From: Burkholderiales bacterium
GTDB lineage: Bacteria > Pseudomonadota > Gammaproteobacteria > Burkholderiales > Burkholderiaceae_C
Length of the DNA stretch: 64,000 nucleotides
Direction of reading: 5' to 3'
Assembly (NCBI GenBank): GCA_947474755.1
Contig: CANJJE010000013.1
Coordinates: 1 to 64,000, forward strand
Below are positions 32,601 through 42,375 of the stretch, piece by piece. The position numbers were made by a program, and so were the translations under genes. Each line of letters begins with the position of its first letter. Within the stretch, counting starts at the first letter, position 1. Under the pieces are notes generated by a model. That model did not search any database. It was given only the letters and a program-made list of their open reading frames with translations, and was not told the DNA's origin.

Positions 32601-33343
32601 ACCGTACCCAGTTCAGCGCGCGCCCATTGCGCGTGCTGTTCGCGTTCGAGGATCACCACGCGCAGCCGGGCCAGCGCGATCGCGATCGCATAAGCCCAGA
32701 ACGCCAGCGCCATGACCAGCATGCCGAGCAGCATCGGTGTGGCGATCGTCACGCCTTTGCTGAAGCTGATAGACGCTCCCTGATGCAAAGTGTTCCACCA
32801 CTCCACCGAAAAATAGATGATCGGCACGTTGACCACGCCCACCAGCGCGAGCAGCGCCGCAGCCCGGTCGGCACGGCGAGGATCGTCGATAGCGGCATGC
32901 AGTGACATGAAGCCGATGTACAGGAAGAGCAGCACCAGTTCGGAAGTGAGCCGCGCGTCCCACACCCACCAGGTCCCCCAGGTTGGCTTGCCCCACAAGG
33001 CACCGGTCCACAGGGCGATGAAGGTCATCAACGCACCCGAAGGCGCCAGCGCGGTAGCCAGCATCGCGCCGAGGCGAGCATTGAAGACCAGCCCCATCGC
33101 AGCCCAGAATGCCATGGCCAGATAGATCACCATCGACATCCAGGCGGAAGGGACATGGATAAAGATGATGCGATACGCATCGCCCTGCTGCGCATCGACC
33201 GGAGCCAGAAAGAGCCCGAGGTAGAGCCCGATCCCGGTGAGCACCACGGCCAGCGCGGCACACCAGGGAACGACTCGGCCCGCGAGGCCATAGAAACGCT
33301 GTGGCGCAGCGTATTTGAACCAGTTGACTTCAGAGAACTGCAC
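32597..33343 (-). CDS. ccmC: Heme exporter permease CcmC
   Basis: This 248-residue protein has six membrane helices and the WWD motif WGTWWVWDARLTSELVLLF. Conserved His residues lie in the loops before and after it (IIFIHVPSAWMSM and EWWNTLHQGAS). It loads heme onto CcmE. An 83-bp gap separates it from ccmB. Confidence 0.96.
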   Translation of the reverse strand: MQFSEVNWFKYAAPQRFYGLAGRVVPWCAALAVVLTGIGLYLGLFLAPVDAQQGDAYRIIFIHVPSAWMSMVIYLAMAFWAAMGLVFNARLGAMLATALAPSGALMTFIALWTGALWGKPTWGTWWVWDARLTSELVLLFLYIGFMSLHAAIDDPRRADRAAALLALVGVVNVPIIYFSVEWWNTLHQGASISFSKGVTIATPMLLGMLVMALAFWAYAIAIALARLRVVILEREQHAQWARAELGTV

Positions 33344-33426
33344 GAGGTTGGGCTCCGGCTGTCACCGCTCGGATGCGCGCAGGTAATCCGCACACCATCC
33401 AGACAGCCTGCAATTGTGCAACGGAC

Positions 33427-34119
33427 TTATTCGAGGGCGATCCTCAGGGCTGCTGCCGCAGCGATGGGGGTCGCAAACAGCGCCAGCACCAGCATCGCAC
33501 CCAGCAGCGAATAGTGGGCACCGGCCGGGAGTCCAGCCGCTGCGGTATCGACCGCGCCTGCACCGAAGATCAGCACCGGCACGCACAGCGGCAGCACCAG
33601 CAACGACAGCAGCACGCCGGCGCCGCGCACTCCCACCGTCAACGCCGCGCCGATGCCGCCAATCAGACTCAGCAGCGGCGTACCGATCAGCAGAGACAGC
33701 GTCAGCACTCCGATCGACGAGGATGGGAGGTCGAACTGCAAGGCCAGCAGCGGCGCCACCAGCGTCAGCGGCAGACCCGAACACAGCCAGTGCGCTGCCA
33801 TCTTCGCCAGCACGACCAGCGGCAGCGGACACACCGAGAGCAGCAACTGCTCCAGCGTGCCGTCCTGGTGATCATCGGCGAACAGTCGGCCGAGTGACAG
33901 CATCGATGACAGCAGTGCCGCCACCCACACCACGCCAGGCGCCAGCGTGCGCAGCAGCGCGGGCTCCGGCCCGACTCCGAGCGGGAAGAGGCTGGCAACG
34001 ATCACGAAGAAGAACAGGGCAGCGGCCGTGTCAGACCTTCGACGCATCGCGAGCCGAAGGTCGCGCACGAAGACGCCACGCATCGCGTCGAAGACACTGG
34101 CGGGGGCGGACGCGCTCAC
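33427..34119 (-). CDS. ccmB: Heme exporter permease CcmB
   Basis: GTG 34119 overlaps the ccmA stop (GTGA) and gives 230 residues, close to the usual 220; ATG 34083 would give 218. The larger open frame to 34278 runs back into ccmA and is not used. Six hydrophobic segments occur, with FVRDLRLAMRRRSDTAAALFFFVIV and the conserved FADDHQDGTLEQLLLS loop. CcmB is the membrane partner of the CcmA ATPase. Confidence 0.93.
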   Translation of the reverse strand: MSASAPASVFDAMRGVFVRDLRLAMRRRSDTAAALFFFVIVASLFPLGVGPEPALLRTLAPGVVWVAALLSSMLSLGRLFADDHQDGTLEQLLLSVCPLPLVVLAKMAAHWLCSGLPLTLVAPLLALQFDLPSSSIGVLTLSLLIGTPLLSLIGGIGAALTVGVRGAGVLLSLLVLPLCVPVLIFGAGAVDTAAAGLPAGAHYSLLGAMLVLALFATPIAAAAALRIALE

Positions 34120-34793
34120 AGTGTCAATGTCACTTGAGGCAGAGATGCGTCGATCGCCACTGGCTGGTGACTGGTCAGCACCACGATGCCGCCGCGGCGC
34201 AGCTGGCCAGTCAACACGCCCAGGAGCCAGTCGCTGGCAACGGTGTCGAGCGCGTTGAAGGGCTCGTCGAGCACCCACAGCAGGGGCGATGGTTTCAGCA
34301 GCAGACGCGCCAACGCGACCCGCCGCCGCTGGCCTTGCGACAGGCTGCGCGCGCTCAGGTGCTCGCGTTGACGCAGACCGGCATCTGCCAGTGCCTGCAT
34401 CAAGTCAGCCTTTGGCGGACGCAGGCCGCCCAGGACGCAGGCGGCGAGCAGGTTCTCGAGTGCCGACAGATCGTCCTTCAGCGCGGCAGCGTGGCCGATG
34501 TAGATCAGATCATGATGGAAGTCATCCCGCTGACTCGCCAGTGATCGGCCGCACCAGCGCACTTCGCCTCGATCGGGCGGTGAAAGCCCGCAAAGCGTGC
34601 GCAACAAGCTGGTCTTGCCGGCGCCGTTGGCTCCCTGCACGCGGAGCAGTTGTCCGGGCTGAATCATCGCGTCGACACCCTCGAACAGCCGGCGCGTACC
34701 CCGCACACAGGAAACGCCGACGAGTTCGAGCGTGGGCGGCGGTGACGACAGAGGAGGGGCCAGCACGTCCAACGGGCCGGGGGCAGACTTCAA
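34116..34793 (-). CDS. ccmA: Heme exporter ATP-binding protein CcmA
   Basis: This 225-residue ABC ATPase has Walker A GANGAGKTS, signature ARSLSQGQRRRVALARL, Walker B LWVLDEPFNALD and switch His in VLTSHQP. CcmAB power release of holo-CcmE. It is the first gene of the ccmABCDEFGHI operon. The promoter would lie in the 287-bp gap shared with the divergent crtE. Confidence 0.95.
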   Translation of the reverse strand: MKSAPGPLDVLAPPLSSPPPTLELVGVSCVRGTRRLFEGVDAMIQPGQLLRVQGANGAGKTSLLRTLCGLSPPDRGEVRWCGRSLASQRDDFHHDLIYIGHAAALKDDLSALENLLAACVLGGLRPPKADLMQALADAGLRQREHLSARSLSQGQRRRVALARLLLKPSPLLWVLDEPFNALDTVASDWLLGVLTGQLRRGGIVVLTSHQPVAIDASLPQVTLTL

Positions 34794-34969
34794 AACGTGG
34801 CGTGTGCTCGGTGGGACGACGGTTGATTATCTTGGCGCGCCCGTCGTCCGGTCAAATATTCAGGACGAACGTCGTGATGAGGGGCATCACCTGGTGCCGC
34901 CGGTATTCGTGCGAATACGGCCCCAGCGGCTGTGCGACGTGCGATCTGGCGGCCATCGGGCCTGTGCTG

Positions 34970-35006
34970 TTGACGGAAAACGGCGAGGTGTCTATATTAC
35001 TTGACA
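34970..35006 (+). promoter_or_regulatory. crtE promoter with overlapping PpsR/CrtJ-type operator
   Basis: TTGACG (34970-34975), 17 bp, then TATATT (34993-34998) form a good sigma-70 promoter reading toward crtE. The motif TGT-N12-ACA (34989-35006) covers the -10 box. This is the recognition pattern of the aerobic repressor PpsR/CrtJ, so oxygen/light repression of crtEF and downstream genes is expected. The rest of the ccmA-crtE gap shows no gene. Confidence 0.75.
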
Positions 35007-35080
35007 CTATGTGACGACAAGCCGACTTGACAGTTTGTCGTGAACCACAACCCGCCGACAGGCGAACGCCGGAGTCACGC

Positions 35081-35962
35081 ATGAAGCCCATCACCCGCAT
35101 CGAACAGGCCCTGGCCGTTGCTATCGCATCCGGAGAAGAAGAGGGCTGCCCGCCGAAACTGGCGGGTGCCATCCGTCACGCGGTGTTTCCCGGTGGTGCC
35201 CGCATACGACCTCAACTGTGCCTGGCGGTCGCGCAAGCCTGTGGCGACGATGACCCCGTACTGTCCGAGGCGGCTGCCACCGCCATCGAGTTGCTGCACT
35301 GCGCCTCGCTGGTCCACGACGATCTGCCTTGTTTCGACGACGCGCCGACGCGTCGCGGCCGCGCCTCGGTGCACTTTGCCTTTGGCGAACCGCTGGCCGT
35401 CCTGGCGGGCGATGCGCTGATCGTGCTGGCATTCCAGACCTTGGGCACCGCGGCGACGCAATCGCCACTGCGATTGCCCTCGCTGTTGAAGACCATCGGC
35501 CGCGCCACCGGCATGCCGCACGGCATCGTGGCGGGGCAGGCCTGGGAATGTGAGCCTCGCGTGTCCCTGGCCGACTACCAGCGGGCCAAGACTGGCTCCC
35601 TGTTCGCGGCAGCCACCATTGCCGGGGCGCAAGCCGCGGGGGCCGATGCGGCGCCGTGGCGGGAACTGGGCGAGTGGCTGGGCGAAGCCTATCAAGTAGC
35701 CGATGACATCCGCGACGTCGCGTGCGACTCGTCAGCTCTGGGCAAACCTGCGGGGCAGGATGTGGCGCTTTGCCGCCCCAGCGCGGCTCGGGAATTGGGG
35801 TTGGAGGGCGCGATCCACCATTTCGACAGACTGGTTGTTGCCGCCATCGAAGCCATTCCGCCGTGCCCTGGCGCCGAACAGATGCGTGCCTTGGTCCGCT
35901 TTGAAGCTGAGCGTCTGGTCCCGAAGGCAATTGCAGAAGAAGTGGTTCGCGTCGCGGCATGA
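35081..35962 (+). CDS. crtE: Geranylgeranyl diphosphate synthase CrtE
   Basis: ATG 35081 follows CGGAGT and gives 293 residues; the frame upstream to 35027 lies in the promoter region. The first Asp-rich motif is DDLPCFDD and the second is ADDIRDV, with FPGGARIRPQL as the allyl-substrate block. It makes the C20 precursor for carotenoids and for the phytyl/geranylgeranyl tail of bacteriochlorophyll. It heads the crtEF-bchCXYZ-puf superoperon. Confidence 0.95.
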   Translation: MKPITRIEQALAVAIASGEEEGCPPKLAGAIRHAVFPGGARIRPQLCLAVAQACGDDDPVLSEAAATAIELLHCASLVHDDLPCFDDAPTRRGRASVHFAFGEPLAVLAGDALIVLAFQTLGTAATQSPLRLPSLLKTIGRATGMPHGIVAGQAWECEPRVSLADYQRAKTGSLFAAATIAGAQAAGADAAPWRELGEWLGEAYQVADDIRDVACDSSALGKPAGQDVALCRPSAARELGLEGAIHHFDRLVVAAIEAIPPCPGAEQMRALVRFEAERLVPKAIAEEVVRVAA

Positions 35963-35987
35963 GCGCGAGCCTTGCATCGACCGCGCG

Positions 35988-37184
35988 ATGCCTCGCAACA
36001 TGTCCTTGAAGCCAGTGGGCACGCTGAGCGAGAAAGCGGATTTGTCGTCTCCCCCGTCTCTGCCGGATCGCCTGCTCGATCGGTGGTTGGCATGGCGCGA
36101 CGGGCTGACAGGCAGTCGCACGTTCCGGCGCTGGGCTGCGGCCTTTCCCTTGACACGTCCTATCGCGCAGCGGCGTGCGAGGGGCCTGTTCGACTTGGTC
36201 GCGGGCTTTGTCTATTCACAGATCCTGCTGGCCTGCGTGCGCGTGCGGCTGTTCGATCTGCTCGCGCAAGAGCCCCAAACGCTGGCGATGCTGGCTCCGC
36301 GCCTGGGGCTGACCGAAGACGCCGCACAGCGCCTGCTGGCTGCGGCTGTGTCTTTGAAGCTGGTCGAGAAGCGCAGCCGTGGCCGCTATGGACTCGGGCC
36401 GCTGGGTGCGCCGCTGGTGGGCGATGCGGCCATCACTTCAATGGTGGAACACCACGCCGAGCTCTACGTTGACCTGGCCGATCCGGTGGCCTTGCTCCGA
36501 GGCGAAGCGCGCACCTCGGCGCTGGCCCAGTACTGGCCGTATGCCGCCGCCGACGCCCCGGACGCGCTTGGCACGGAGCGAGTCAGCCCCTATTCCGCAT
36601 TGATGTCGGCATCGCAAACACTGGTGTCCGACGAGGTGCTGGAGGCTTATTCGTTCGACAAGCACCGCCGCCTGCTCGATGTCGGTGGGGGCGAGGGCAC
36701 CTTTCTGTCCGCCGTTGCTGCACGCGCGCCGCACCTGCAACTCGTGTTGTTCGATCTTCCCGCGGTGGCAGAGCGAGCACGAGTCAAGTTCGCCGAGCAG
36801 GGGCTGTCTGAGCGTACGACGACCTGCGGCGGCAGTTTCTTCAGTGACCCGCTGCCGACTGGCTGCGACCTGATCAGCCTGGTGAGGGTGATCTTCGATC
36901 ACGACGACGCCCGTGCATTGACGATCCTGAAAGCCGTTCGCAGGGCGCTGCCCGACGACGGTACCTTGTTGCTGACGGAGCCGATGTCGGGCACGCCTGG
37001 TGCCGAGGCCATGGGCGACGCTTATTTCGGTTTCTATCTATTGGCGATGGGCAAGGGCCGCTCACGCAGCGCGGCACAGCTGACCGGATTGCTGCATGCG
37101 AGCGGCTTCGGCGAGGTGCGGCTGCTTCGAAACCACATGCCCTTGCAGACCCAGTTGATCGTCGCGCGACCAGCCCTCGCGTAA
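35988..37184 (+). CDS. crtF: Hydroxyneurosporene O-methyltransferase CrtF
   Basis: ATG 35988 (MPRNMSLKP) gives 398 residues; ATG 36000 is also possible, and the open frame further up overlaps crtE. The winged-helix dimerisation domain (about 80-170) is followed by a SAM-binding Rossmann domain: LLDVGGGEGTFLSAV, LVLFDLPAV, VRVIFDHDD and LLLTEPMSG. It methylates hydroxylated carotenoids in the spheroidene/spirilloxanthin branch. It follows crtE by 25 bp. Confidence 0.93.
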   Translation: MPRNMSLKPVGTLSEKADLSSPPSLPDRLLDRWLAWRDGLTGSRTFRRWAAAFPLTRPIAQRRARGLFDLVAGFVYSQILLACVRVRLFDLLAQEPQTLAMLAPRLGLTEDAAQRLLAAAVSLKLVEKRSRGRYGLGPLGAPLVGDAAITSMVEHHAELYVDLADPVALLRGEARTSALAQYWPYAAADAPDALGTERVSPYSALMSASQTLVSDEVLEAYSFDKHRRLLDVGGGEGTFLSAVAARAPHLQLVLFDLPAVAERARVKFAEQGLSERTTTCGGSFFSDPLPTGCDLISLVRVIFDHDDARALTILKAVRRALPDDGTLLLTEPMSGTPGAEAMGDAYFGFYLLAMGKGRSRSAAQLTGLLHASGFGEVRLLRNHMPLQTQLIVARPALA

Positions 37185-37200
37185 ACCCTTGAAGAAAAAC

Positions 37201-37244
37201 TGTAAATGCAAGTTGACAGTTTAAAATGTCAGTTTAGGATGACA
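37201..37244 (+). promoter_or_regulatory. bchC promoter with two tandem PpsR/CrtJ-type sites
   Basis: Two TGT-N12-ACA motifs occur at 37201-37218 and 37227-37244, separated by 8 bp. The second has the fuller palindrome TGTCA-N8-TGACA. They overlie a promoter with a perfect -35 TTGACA (37213-37218), 16 bp spacing and -10 TAGGAT (37235-37240). This mirrors the Rhodobacter bchC promoter, where CrtJ binds two adjacent sites cooperatively. Confidence 0.85.
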
Positions 37245-37342
37245 ACTGTCTTTCGGAGCCCGCTCAAGATGTTCAAGCATTCCACCCCACCTCTACCGTG
37301 CGCGGGCACGTTGATTCGCGCGGGGGGGGTGAGTTGAACACG

Positions 37343-38272
37343 ATGGCTGTGGTGCTGGAGCGGCCCGAGCGACTCGTGCTCAGCCGCTTGAATCTGAGCG
37401 ATGCCACCGACGAAGACGTCACTGTCGATATCGAGTGGAGCGGCATCAGCACCGGTACCGAACGCCTGTTGTGGACAGGGCGGATGCCCACGTTCCCGGG
37501 CATGGGCTATCCCCTGGTTCCCGGCTATGAGTCGGTTGGCCGCGTCATCGAGGTCGGCTCCGCCTCGGGTCGCATGCACGGCGAGCGCGTGTTCGTTCCC
37601 GGCGCCAAGTGCTTTGGCGATGTGCGCGGATTGTTCGGCGGCGCCGCCTCGCGCGTTGTTTTGCCAGGTGCCAGGACCATTCCGTTTGCAGAACATCTGG
37701 CAGAGCAGGGCGTGCTGCTGGCGCTCGCAGCCACCGCGTATCACGCGCATTCCATCGAAGGTGTCTCCCAACCCGATCTGATCATCGGCCATGGCGTACT
37801 CGGTCGCATGATCGCCCGGCTCGCGGTGGTTGCAGGAGGCACACCCACCGTGTGGGAAACCAACCCGACTCGCCGCGAAGGTGCAACGGGATATGCGGTG
37901 GTTGATCCGTCGACGGACTCGCGCCGCGATTACCACTGCATCTGCGACGTCAGCGGCGATTCCGCGCTCCTCGACACATTGATTTCCCGCCTCGCGCCCG
38001 GCGGCGAAGTCGTGTTGGCCGGCTTCTATGACCAGCCGCTGTCTTTCGTTTTCCCGCCCGCCTTCATGCGTGAAGCCCGCATTCGCATCGCCGCGCAGTG
38101 GCTGCCCAGCGACTTGGTCGCAGTGAAGGACCTGGCGGAGTCCGGTCGCCTCTCGCTTGATGGCTTGATCACACACCGCTCTGACGCCATGCAGGCCGAC
38201 TCTGCCTACCGCACGGCGTTCGGCGACCCGTCGTGCCTAAAGATGATTCTGGACTGGAGATCTTGCAAATGA
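37343..38272 (+). CDS. bchC: Bacteriochlorophyllide dehydrogenase BchC
   Basis: ATG 37343 begins MAVVLERPERLVL, matching the family start; TTG 37334, three codons upstream with a G-rich leader, is an alternative, and the frame to 37298 is probably untranslated. It has 309 residues from ATG. The medium-chain dehydrogenase-like fold has PLVPGYESVGRV and IIGHGVLGRMIARL as nucleotide-binding loop. It oxidises the 3-hydroxyethyl group to acetyl in bacteriochlorophyllide a synthesis. It overlaps bchX by 4 bp. Confidence 0.95.
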   Translation: MAVVLERPERLVLSRLNLSDATDEDVTVDIEWSGISTGTERLLWTGRMPTFPGMGYPLVPGYESVGRVIEVGSASGRMHGERVFVPGAKCFGDVRGLFGGAASRVVLPGARTIPFAEHLAEQGVLLALAATAYHAHSIEGVSQPDLIIGHGVLGRMIARLAVVAGGTPTVWETNPTRREGATGYAVVDPSTDSRRDYHCICDVSGDSALLDTLISRLAPGGEVVLAGFYDQPLSFVFPPAFMREARIRIAAQWLPSDLVAVKDLAESGRLSLDGLITHRSDAMQADSAYRTAFGDPSCLKMILDWRSCK

Positions 38273-39294
38273 GTACTGCTGAATCGACGCTGAGTTCCGC
38301 CAAGGTGGCTCCCGTGACCATCATGATGAAAGACCTGCGCAATGAAGCCTCCGTTGAGCCGACTCCGGTGTCCACCGGGCCGGTGACGAAGGAAACGCAG
38401 ATCATCGCGATCTATGGCAAGGGTGGTATCGGCAAGAGCTTCACGCTGGCCAACCTCAGCTACATGATGGCGCAGCAGGGCAAGAAGGTGTTGCTGATCG
38501 GTTGCGATCCGAAGAGTGACACCACCAGTCTGCTTTTCGGCGGCCGCGCCTGCCCGACCATCATCGAAACCAGTTCCAAGAAGAAGCTGGCCGGCGAGGC
38601 CGTGGCGATTGGCGACGTCTGCTTCAAGCGCGATGGCGTCTATGCGATGGAACTCGGTGGCCCTGAAGTGGGCCGCGGCTGCGGCGGACGCGGGATCATC
38701 CACGGCTTCGAACTGCTCGAGAAGCTGGGCTTCCACGAGTGGGGCTTCGACTATGTGCTGCTCGACTTCCTGGGCGACGTGGTCTGCGGCGGCTTCGGTC
38801 TGCCGATCGCCCGCGACATGTGCCAGAAGGTCATCGTCGTCGCCAGCAACGACCTGCAGTCGCTGTACGTGGCCAACAACGTATGCAGCGCGGTCGAGTA
38901 CTTCCGCAAGCTCGGCGGCAACGTCGGCGTGGCCGGCATGGTGATCAACCGCGACGACGGCACCGGCGAAGCCACGGCGTTTGCCGAGCAAGTCGGCATC
39001 CCGGTGCTGTCGGTGATCCCGGCCAACGACGATATCCGTCGCAAGAGCGCCAGCTACGAAATCATCGGTCGACCGGATTCGCCGTGGGGCCCTATGTTTG
39101 CGCAACTTGCCGAGAACGTCGGCACGTCGGTGCCCATCCGGCCGAAGCCCATGACGCAGGACGCGTTGCTGGGTCTGTTTTCCGCCGCTTCGGTTGGTCG
39201 CGACGTCGTGCTGGAACCCGCCACGCAGTTCGACATGTGTGGCAAGACCGAGAGCAAGAAGGAAACGCTCGAAGTCGTGTACGACGAAGTCTGA
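38269..39294 (+). CDS. bchX: Chlorophyllide a reductase iron protein BchX
   Basis: ATG 38269 overlaps the bchC stop, giving 341 residues. This nitrogenase iron-protein homologue has P-loop YGKGGIGKSFT, the GCDPKSDTTSLL switch and two Cys regions for the shared [4Fe-4S] cluster (GRGCGGRGI and GDVVCGGFG). It passes ATP-driven electrons to BchYZ for reduction of ring B of chlorophyllide a. Confidence 0.97.
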   Translation: MSTAESTLSSAKVAPVTIMMKDLRNEASVEPTPVSTGPVTKETQIIAIYGKGGIGKSFTLANLSYMMAQQGKKVLLIGCDPKSDTTSLLFGGRACPTIIETSSKKKLAGEAVAIGDVCFKRDGVYAMELGGPEVGRGCGGRGIIHGFELLEKLGFHEWGFDYVLLDFLGDVVCGGFGLPIARDMCQKVIVVASNDLQSLYVANNVCSAVEYFRKLGGNVGVAGMVINRDDGTGEATAFAEQVGIPVLSVIPANDDIRRKSASYEIIGRPDSPWGPMFAQLAENVGTSVPIRPKPMTQDALLGLFSAASVGRDVVLEPATQFDMCGKTESKKETLEVVYDEV

Positions 39295-39307
39295 GCGGAA
39301 GCGCACC

Positions 39308-40897
39308 ATGTCCAAGACTATCCCCATCATTGCAGCGGGGCCCTCAGACCCCCCGGCTTCGCCAACGGCCGCGGGCGTGCCAACGACGACGCTCGACGGT
39401 GACGGCATGGGCTGCCATGCTGGTGGCGATCAACTGCTCGCTGCCGCAAAGTCGGCCGGCAAGTCGGAAGTCCTGGACCAGTACGCGAAGGACTACCCGA
39501 AAGACCCGAAGGCCGGGCCGCATGACCAGCCGCAGAGCATGTGCCCAGCCTTTGGATCCCTGCGCGTTGGCTTGCGGATGCGGCGCACTGCCACCATCCT
39601 GTCAGGCTCCGCGTGCTGCGTTTACGGCTTGACCTTCACCTCGCATTTCTACGGTGCGAAGCGCAGTGTCGGATACGTGCCGTTCAACTCCGAGTCGCTC
39701 GTCACAGGCAAGCTGTTCGAGGATATTCGCGAGGCCGTCCACAAGGAGGCCGATCCGTCGAAGTACGACGCGATCGTCATCATCAACCTGTGCGTGCCGA
39801 CAGCAAGCGGGGTGCCGCTGCAGATCCTGCCCAAGGATATCAACGGCGTGCGCATCATCGGTATCGACGTGCCAGGCTTCGGCGTCCCCACGCATGCTGA
39901 AGCCAAGGACGTGCTGGCCGGAGCGATGCTGAAGTACGCTCGTAGTGAAGTGCTGGCCGGGCCTGTACAGGCGCCGCGTACCGGTCGTTCTGACAAGCCC
40001 ACGATCGCTCTGCTCGGCGAGGTGTTCCCCGCTGACCCGGTGATCATCGGAATGATGCTGGAGCCGATGGGCCTTGCAGCCGGGCCCATCGTGCCGACCC
40101 GTGAATGGCGCGAACTTTATGCGGCGCTTGACTGCACCGCAGTCGCCGCGTTGCACCCGTTCTATATCGCCAGCATCCGCGAATTCGAAGCGGCCGGGCG
40201 CCCGATCGTCGGATCCGCTCCAGTTGGCTACGACGGCACGGAAGCTTGGCTGCAGGCGATTGGCCAGGCCACGAACACACCGCAGGCCCAAATCGATGTC
40301 GCCAAGAATCGCATCTTGCCGGCCATTCGCGGCGCGCTGTCCAAGATGCCGATCAAGGGGCGCATCACGCTCAGCGGCTACGAGGGCTCCGAATTGCTGG
40401 TGGGCCGGCTCCTGGTTGAAAGTGGCGCCGACCTGCGCTACGTCGGGAGCGCCTGTCCACGCACCGCCTGGAACGAAGCCGACCTGCAGTGGCTGCAGGC
40501 CAAGGGCGTGCAGGTCCAGTTCCGCGCGTCGCTGGAACAGGACCTGGCTGCGATTGCAGAGTACCAACCCGACCTGGCCATTGGCACCACACCGGTCGTG
40601 CAGTACGCCAAGGCGAAGAGCACCCCGGCGCTGTATTTCACCAACCTGATCTCGGCGCGTCCGCTGATGGGCCCCGCCGGGGCAGGCTCGCTGGCCACCG
40701 TGATCAACGCCGCCATCGGCAACAAGGCGCGCTTCAACGAGATGAAGGAGTTCTTCGGTTCGGTGGGCGAGGGCCATTCATCGGGCGTGTGGGAGTCGGC
40801 AAACGGCATCCCGAAAGACCGTCCAGAGTTCAAGGCCGACCAGCGCCGCCAGGCAGAAAAGCTGGCCAAGAAGCGCAAGGCCGAGGAGATGATCTGA
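39308..40897 (+). CDS. bchY: Chlorophyllide a reductase subunit BchY
   Basis: ATG 39308 after GCACC gives 529 residues, typical for BchY; the open frame further upstream overlaps bchX. It is a nitrogenase NifD-like component with Cys residues for the iron-sulfur cluster in QSMCPAFGS and SGSACCVYG. It forms the catalytic heterotetramer with BchZ. The stop codon overlaps the bchZ start. Confidence 0.97.
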   Translation: MSKTIPIIAAGPSDPPASPTAAGVPTTTLDGDGMGCHAGGDQLLAAAKSAGKSEVLDQYAKDYPKDPKAGPHDQPQSMCPAFGSLRVGLRMRRTATILSGSACCVYGLTFTSHFYGAKRSVGYVPFNSESLVTGKLFEDIREAVHKEADPSKYDAIVIINLCVPTASGVPLQILPKDINGVRIIGIDVPGFGVPTHAEAKDVLAGAMLKYARSEVLAGPVQAPRTGRSDKPTIALLGEVFPADPVIIGMMLEPMGLAAGPIVPTREWRELYAALDCTAVAALHPFYIASIREFEAAGRPIVGSAPVGYDGTEAWLQAIGQATNTPQAQIDVAKNRILPAIRGALSKMPIKGRITLSGYEGSELLVGRLLVESGADLRYVGSACPRTAWNEADLQWLQAKGVQVQFRASLEQDLAAIAEYQPDLAIGTTPVVQYAKAKSTPALYFTNLISARPLMGPAGAGSLATVINAAIGNKARFNEMKEFFGSVGEGHSSGVWESANGIPKDRPEFKADQRRQAEKLAKKRKAEEMI

Positions 40898-42375
40898 TGC
40901 TGGTCCTTGATCACGATCGCGCGGGCGGCTACTGGGGCGCCGTGTATGTCTTTACGGCCATCAAGGGGCTGCAGGTTGTCATTGACGGCCCTGTCGGCTG
41001 CGAGAACCTGCCCGTCACTTCGGTACTGCACTACACCGATGCGCTGCCACCGCACGAGTTGCCGATCGTGGTCACGGGCCTGGCCGAAGAGCAACTCGGC
41101 CGAGAAGGCACCGAGGGCTCGATGCGCCGCGCGCATGCCGCACTCGATCCCGACCTGCCATCGGTCGTGGTCACCGGTTCGATCGCCGAGATGATCGGCG
41201 GTGGTGTCACCCCGTCGGGCACCAACATCCAGCGCTTCCTGCCACGCACGATCGATGAAGACCAGTGGCAATGCGCGAACCGCGCGATGTTCTGGCTATG
41301 GAGCGAGTACGGGATGAAGAAAGTGCCGGCGCGCAAGCCTTACGCTGACCGCCCGGTAGGAGAGAAGCCTCGCGTCAACATCATCGGGCCGTGCTACGGC
41401 ACCTTCAACTGCCCGAGCGACCTGGCCGAGATTCGGCGCCTTGTGCAGGGGATCGGCGCCGAAGTGAACATGACGTTTCCGCTTGGCAGTCACCTGGCCG
41501 ACGTGTCGAGGTTGGTCGAGGCCGACGTCAACATCTGCATGTACCGCGAGTTCGGCCGCATGCTGTGCGAAGCGCTCGACCGCCCCTATCTCCAGGCGCC
41601 CATCGGCCTGCACAGCACAACGAAGTTCCTGCGCAAGCTCGGCGAATTGCTGGGCCTGGACCCGGAGCCTTTCATCGAGCGCGAGAAGCACACCACGATC
41701 AAGCCGATCTGGGATCTGTGGCGCTCGGTCACACAGGATTTCTTCGGCACTGCAAGCTTCGCTGTCGTCGCCAATGACACCTACACCCGAGGCATCCGTC
41801 ATTTCCTCGAGGATGAGATGGGGCTGCCATGCCAGTTCGCTGTCTCGCGTTTGCCGGGAGCCAAGACCAACAACGAAGAAGTTCGCCAGCTGGTCAAGGA
41901 CAAGACGCCACTGGTGATGTACGGCAGCTACAACGAGCGCATCTACCTCGCTGAATGCGGCGGTGGCTCGATGATGAAGGCGAGTTTCATCCCCGCGTCG
42001 TTCCCGTTGCCCATCATCCGCCGCCACACCGGCACACCGTTCATGGGCTACTCCGGCGCGACCTACATCGTGCAGGAGTTCTGCAACGCGCTGTTCGATG
42101 CGCTGTTCCACATCCTGCCGCTGGGCACCGATCTGGATCGCGTCGATCCGACGCCTGCGCGCATCGACGGGCAAGCCCCCAGCCCATGGGATACCGACGC
42201 TCAGCAACTGCTCGATGAGATCGTGCAGACCGAGCCGGTTCTGGTGCAGATCTCGGCGGCAAAACGCCTGCGTGACCGCGCGGAACGAGATGCACGCCGT
42301 GCCGGAGAAGACCGCGTAACGGCCGCCCGCGTGGCGACATCGCGCGACGCGATGCAACAGGGTGAGCCAGCGTGA
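40897..42375 (+). CDS. bchZ: Chlorophyllide a reductase subunit BchZ
   Basis: ATG 40897 shares one base with the bchY TGA and gives 492 residues; the longer frame inside bchY is a shadow. This NifK-like subunit begins [19 protein letters not shown], has a cluster Cys in [13 protein letters not shown], and [18 protein letters not shown] in the middle. Its stop TGA (42373-42375) overlaps a GTG that opens a small ORF leading to pufB. Confidence 0.97.
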   Translation: MLVLDHDRAGGYWGAVYVFTAIKGLQVVIDGPVGCENLPVTSVLHYTDALPPHELPIVVTGLAEEQLGREGTEGSMRRAHAALDPDLPSVVVTGSIAEMIGGGVTPSGTNIQRFLPRTIDEDQWQCANRAMFWLWSEYGMKKVPARKPYADRPVGEKPRVNIIGPCYGTFNCPSDLAEIRRLVQGIGAEVNMTFPLGSHLADVSRLVEADVNICMYREFGRMLCEALDRPYLQAPIGLHSTTKFLRKLGELLGLDPEPFIEREKHTTIKPIWDLWRSVTQDFFGTASFAVVANDTYTRGIRHFLEDEMGLPCQFAVSRLPGAKTNNEEVRQLVKDKTPLVMYGSYNERIYLAECGGGSMMKASFIPASFPLPIIRRHTGTPFMGYSGATYIVQEFCNALFDALFHILPLGTDLDRVDPTPARIDGQAPSPWDTDAQQLLDEIVQTEPVLVQISAAKRLRDRAERDARRAGEDRVTAARVATSRDAMQQGEPA

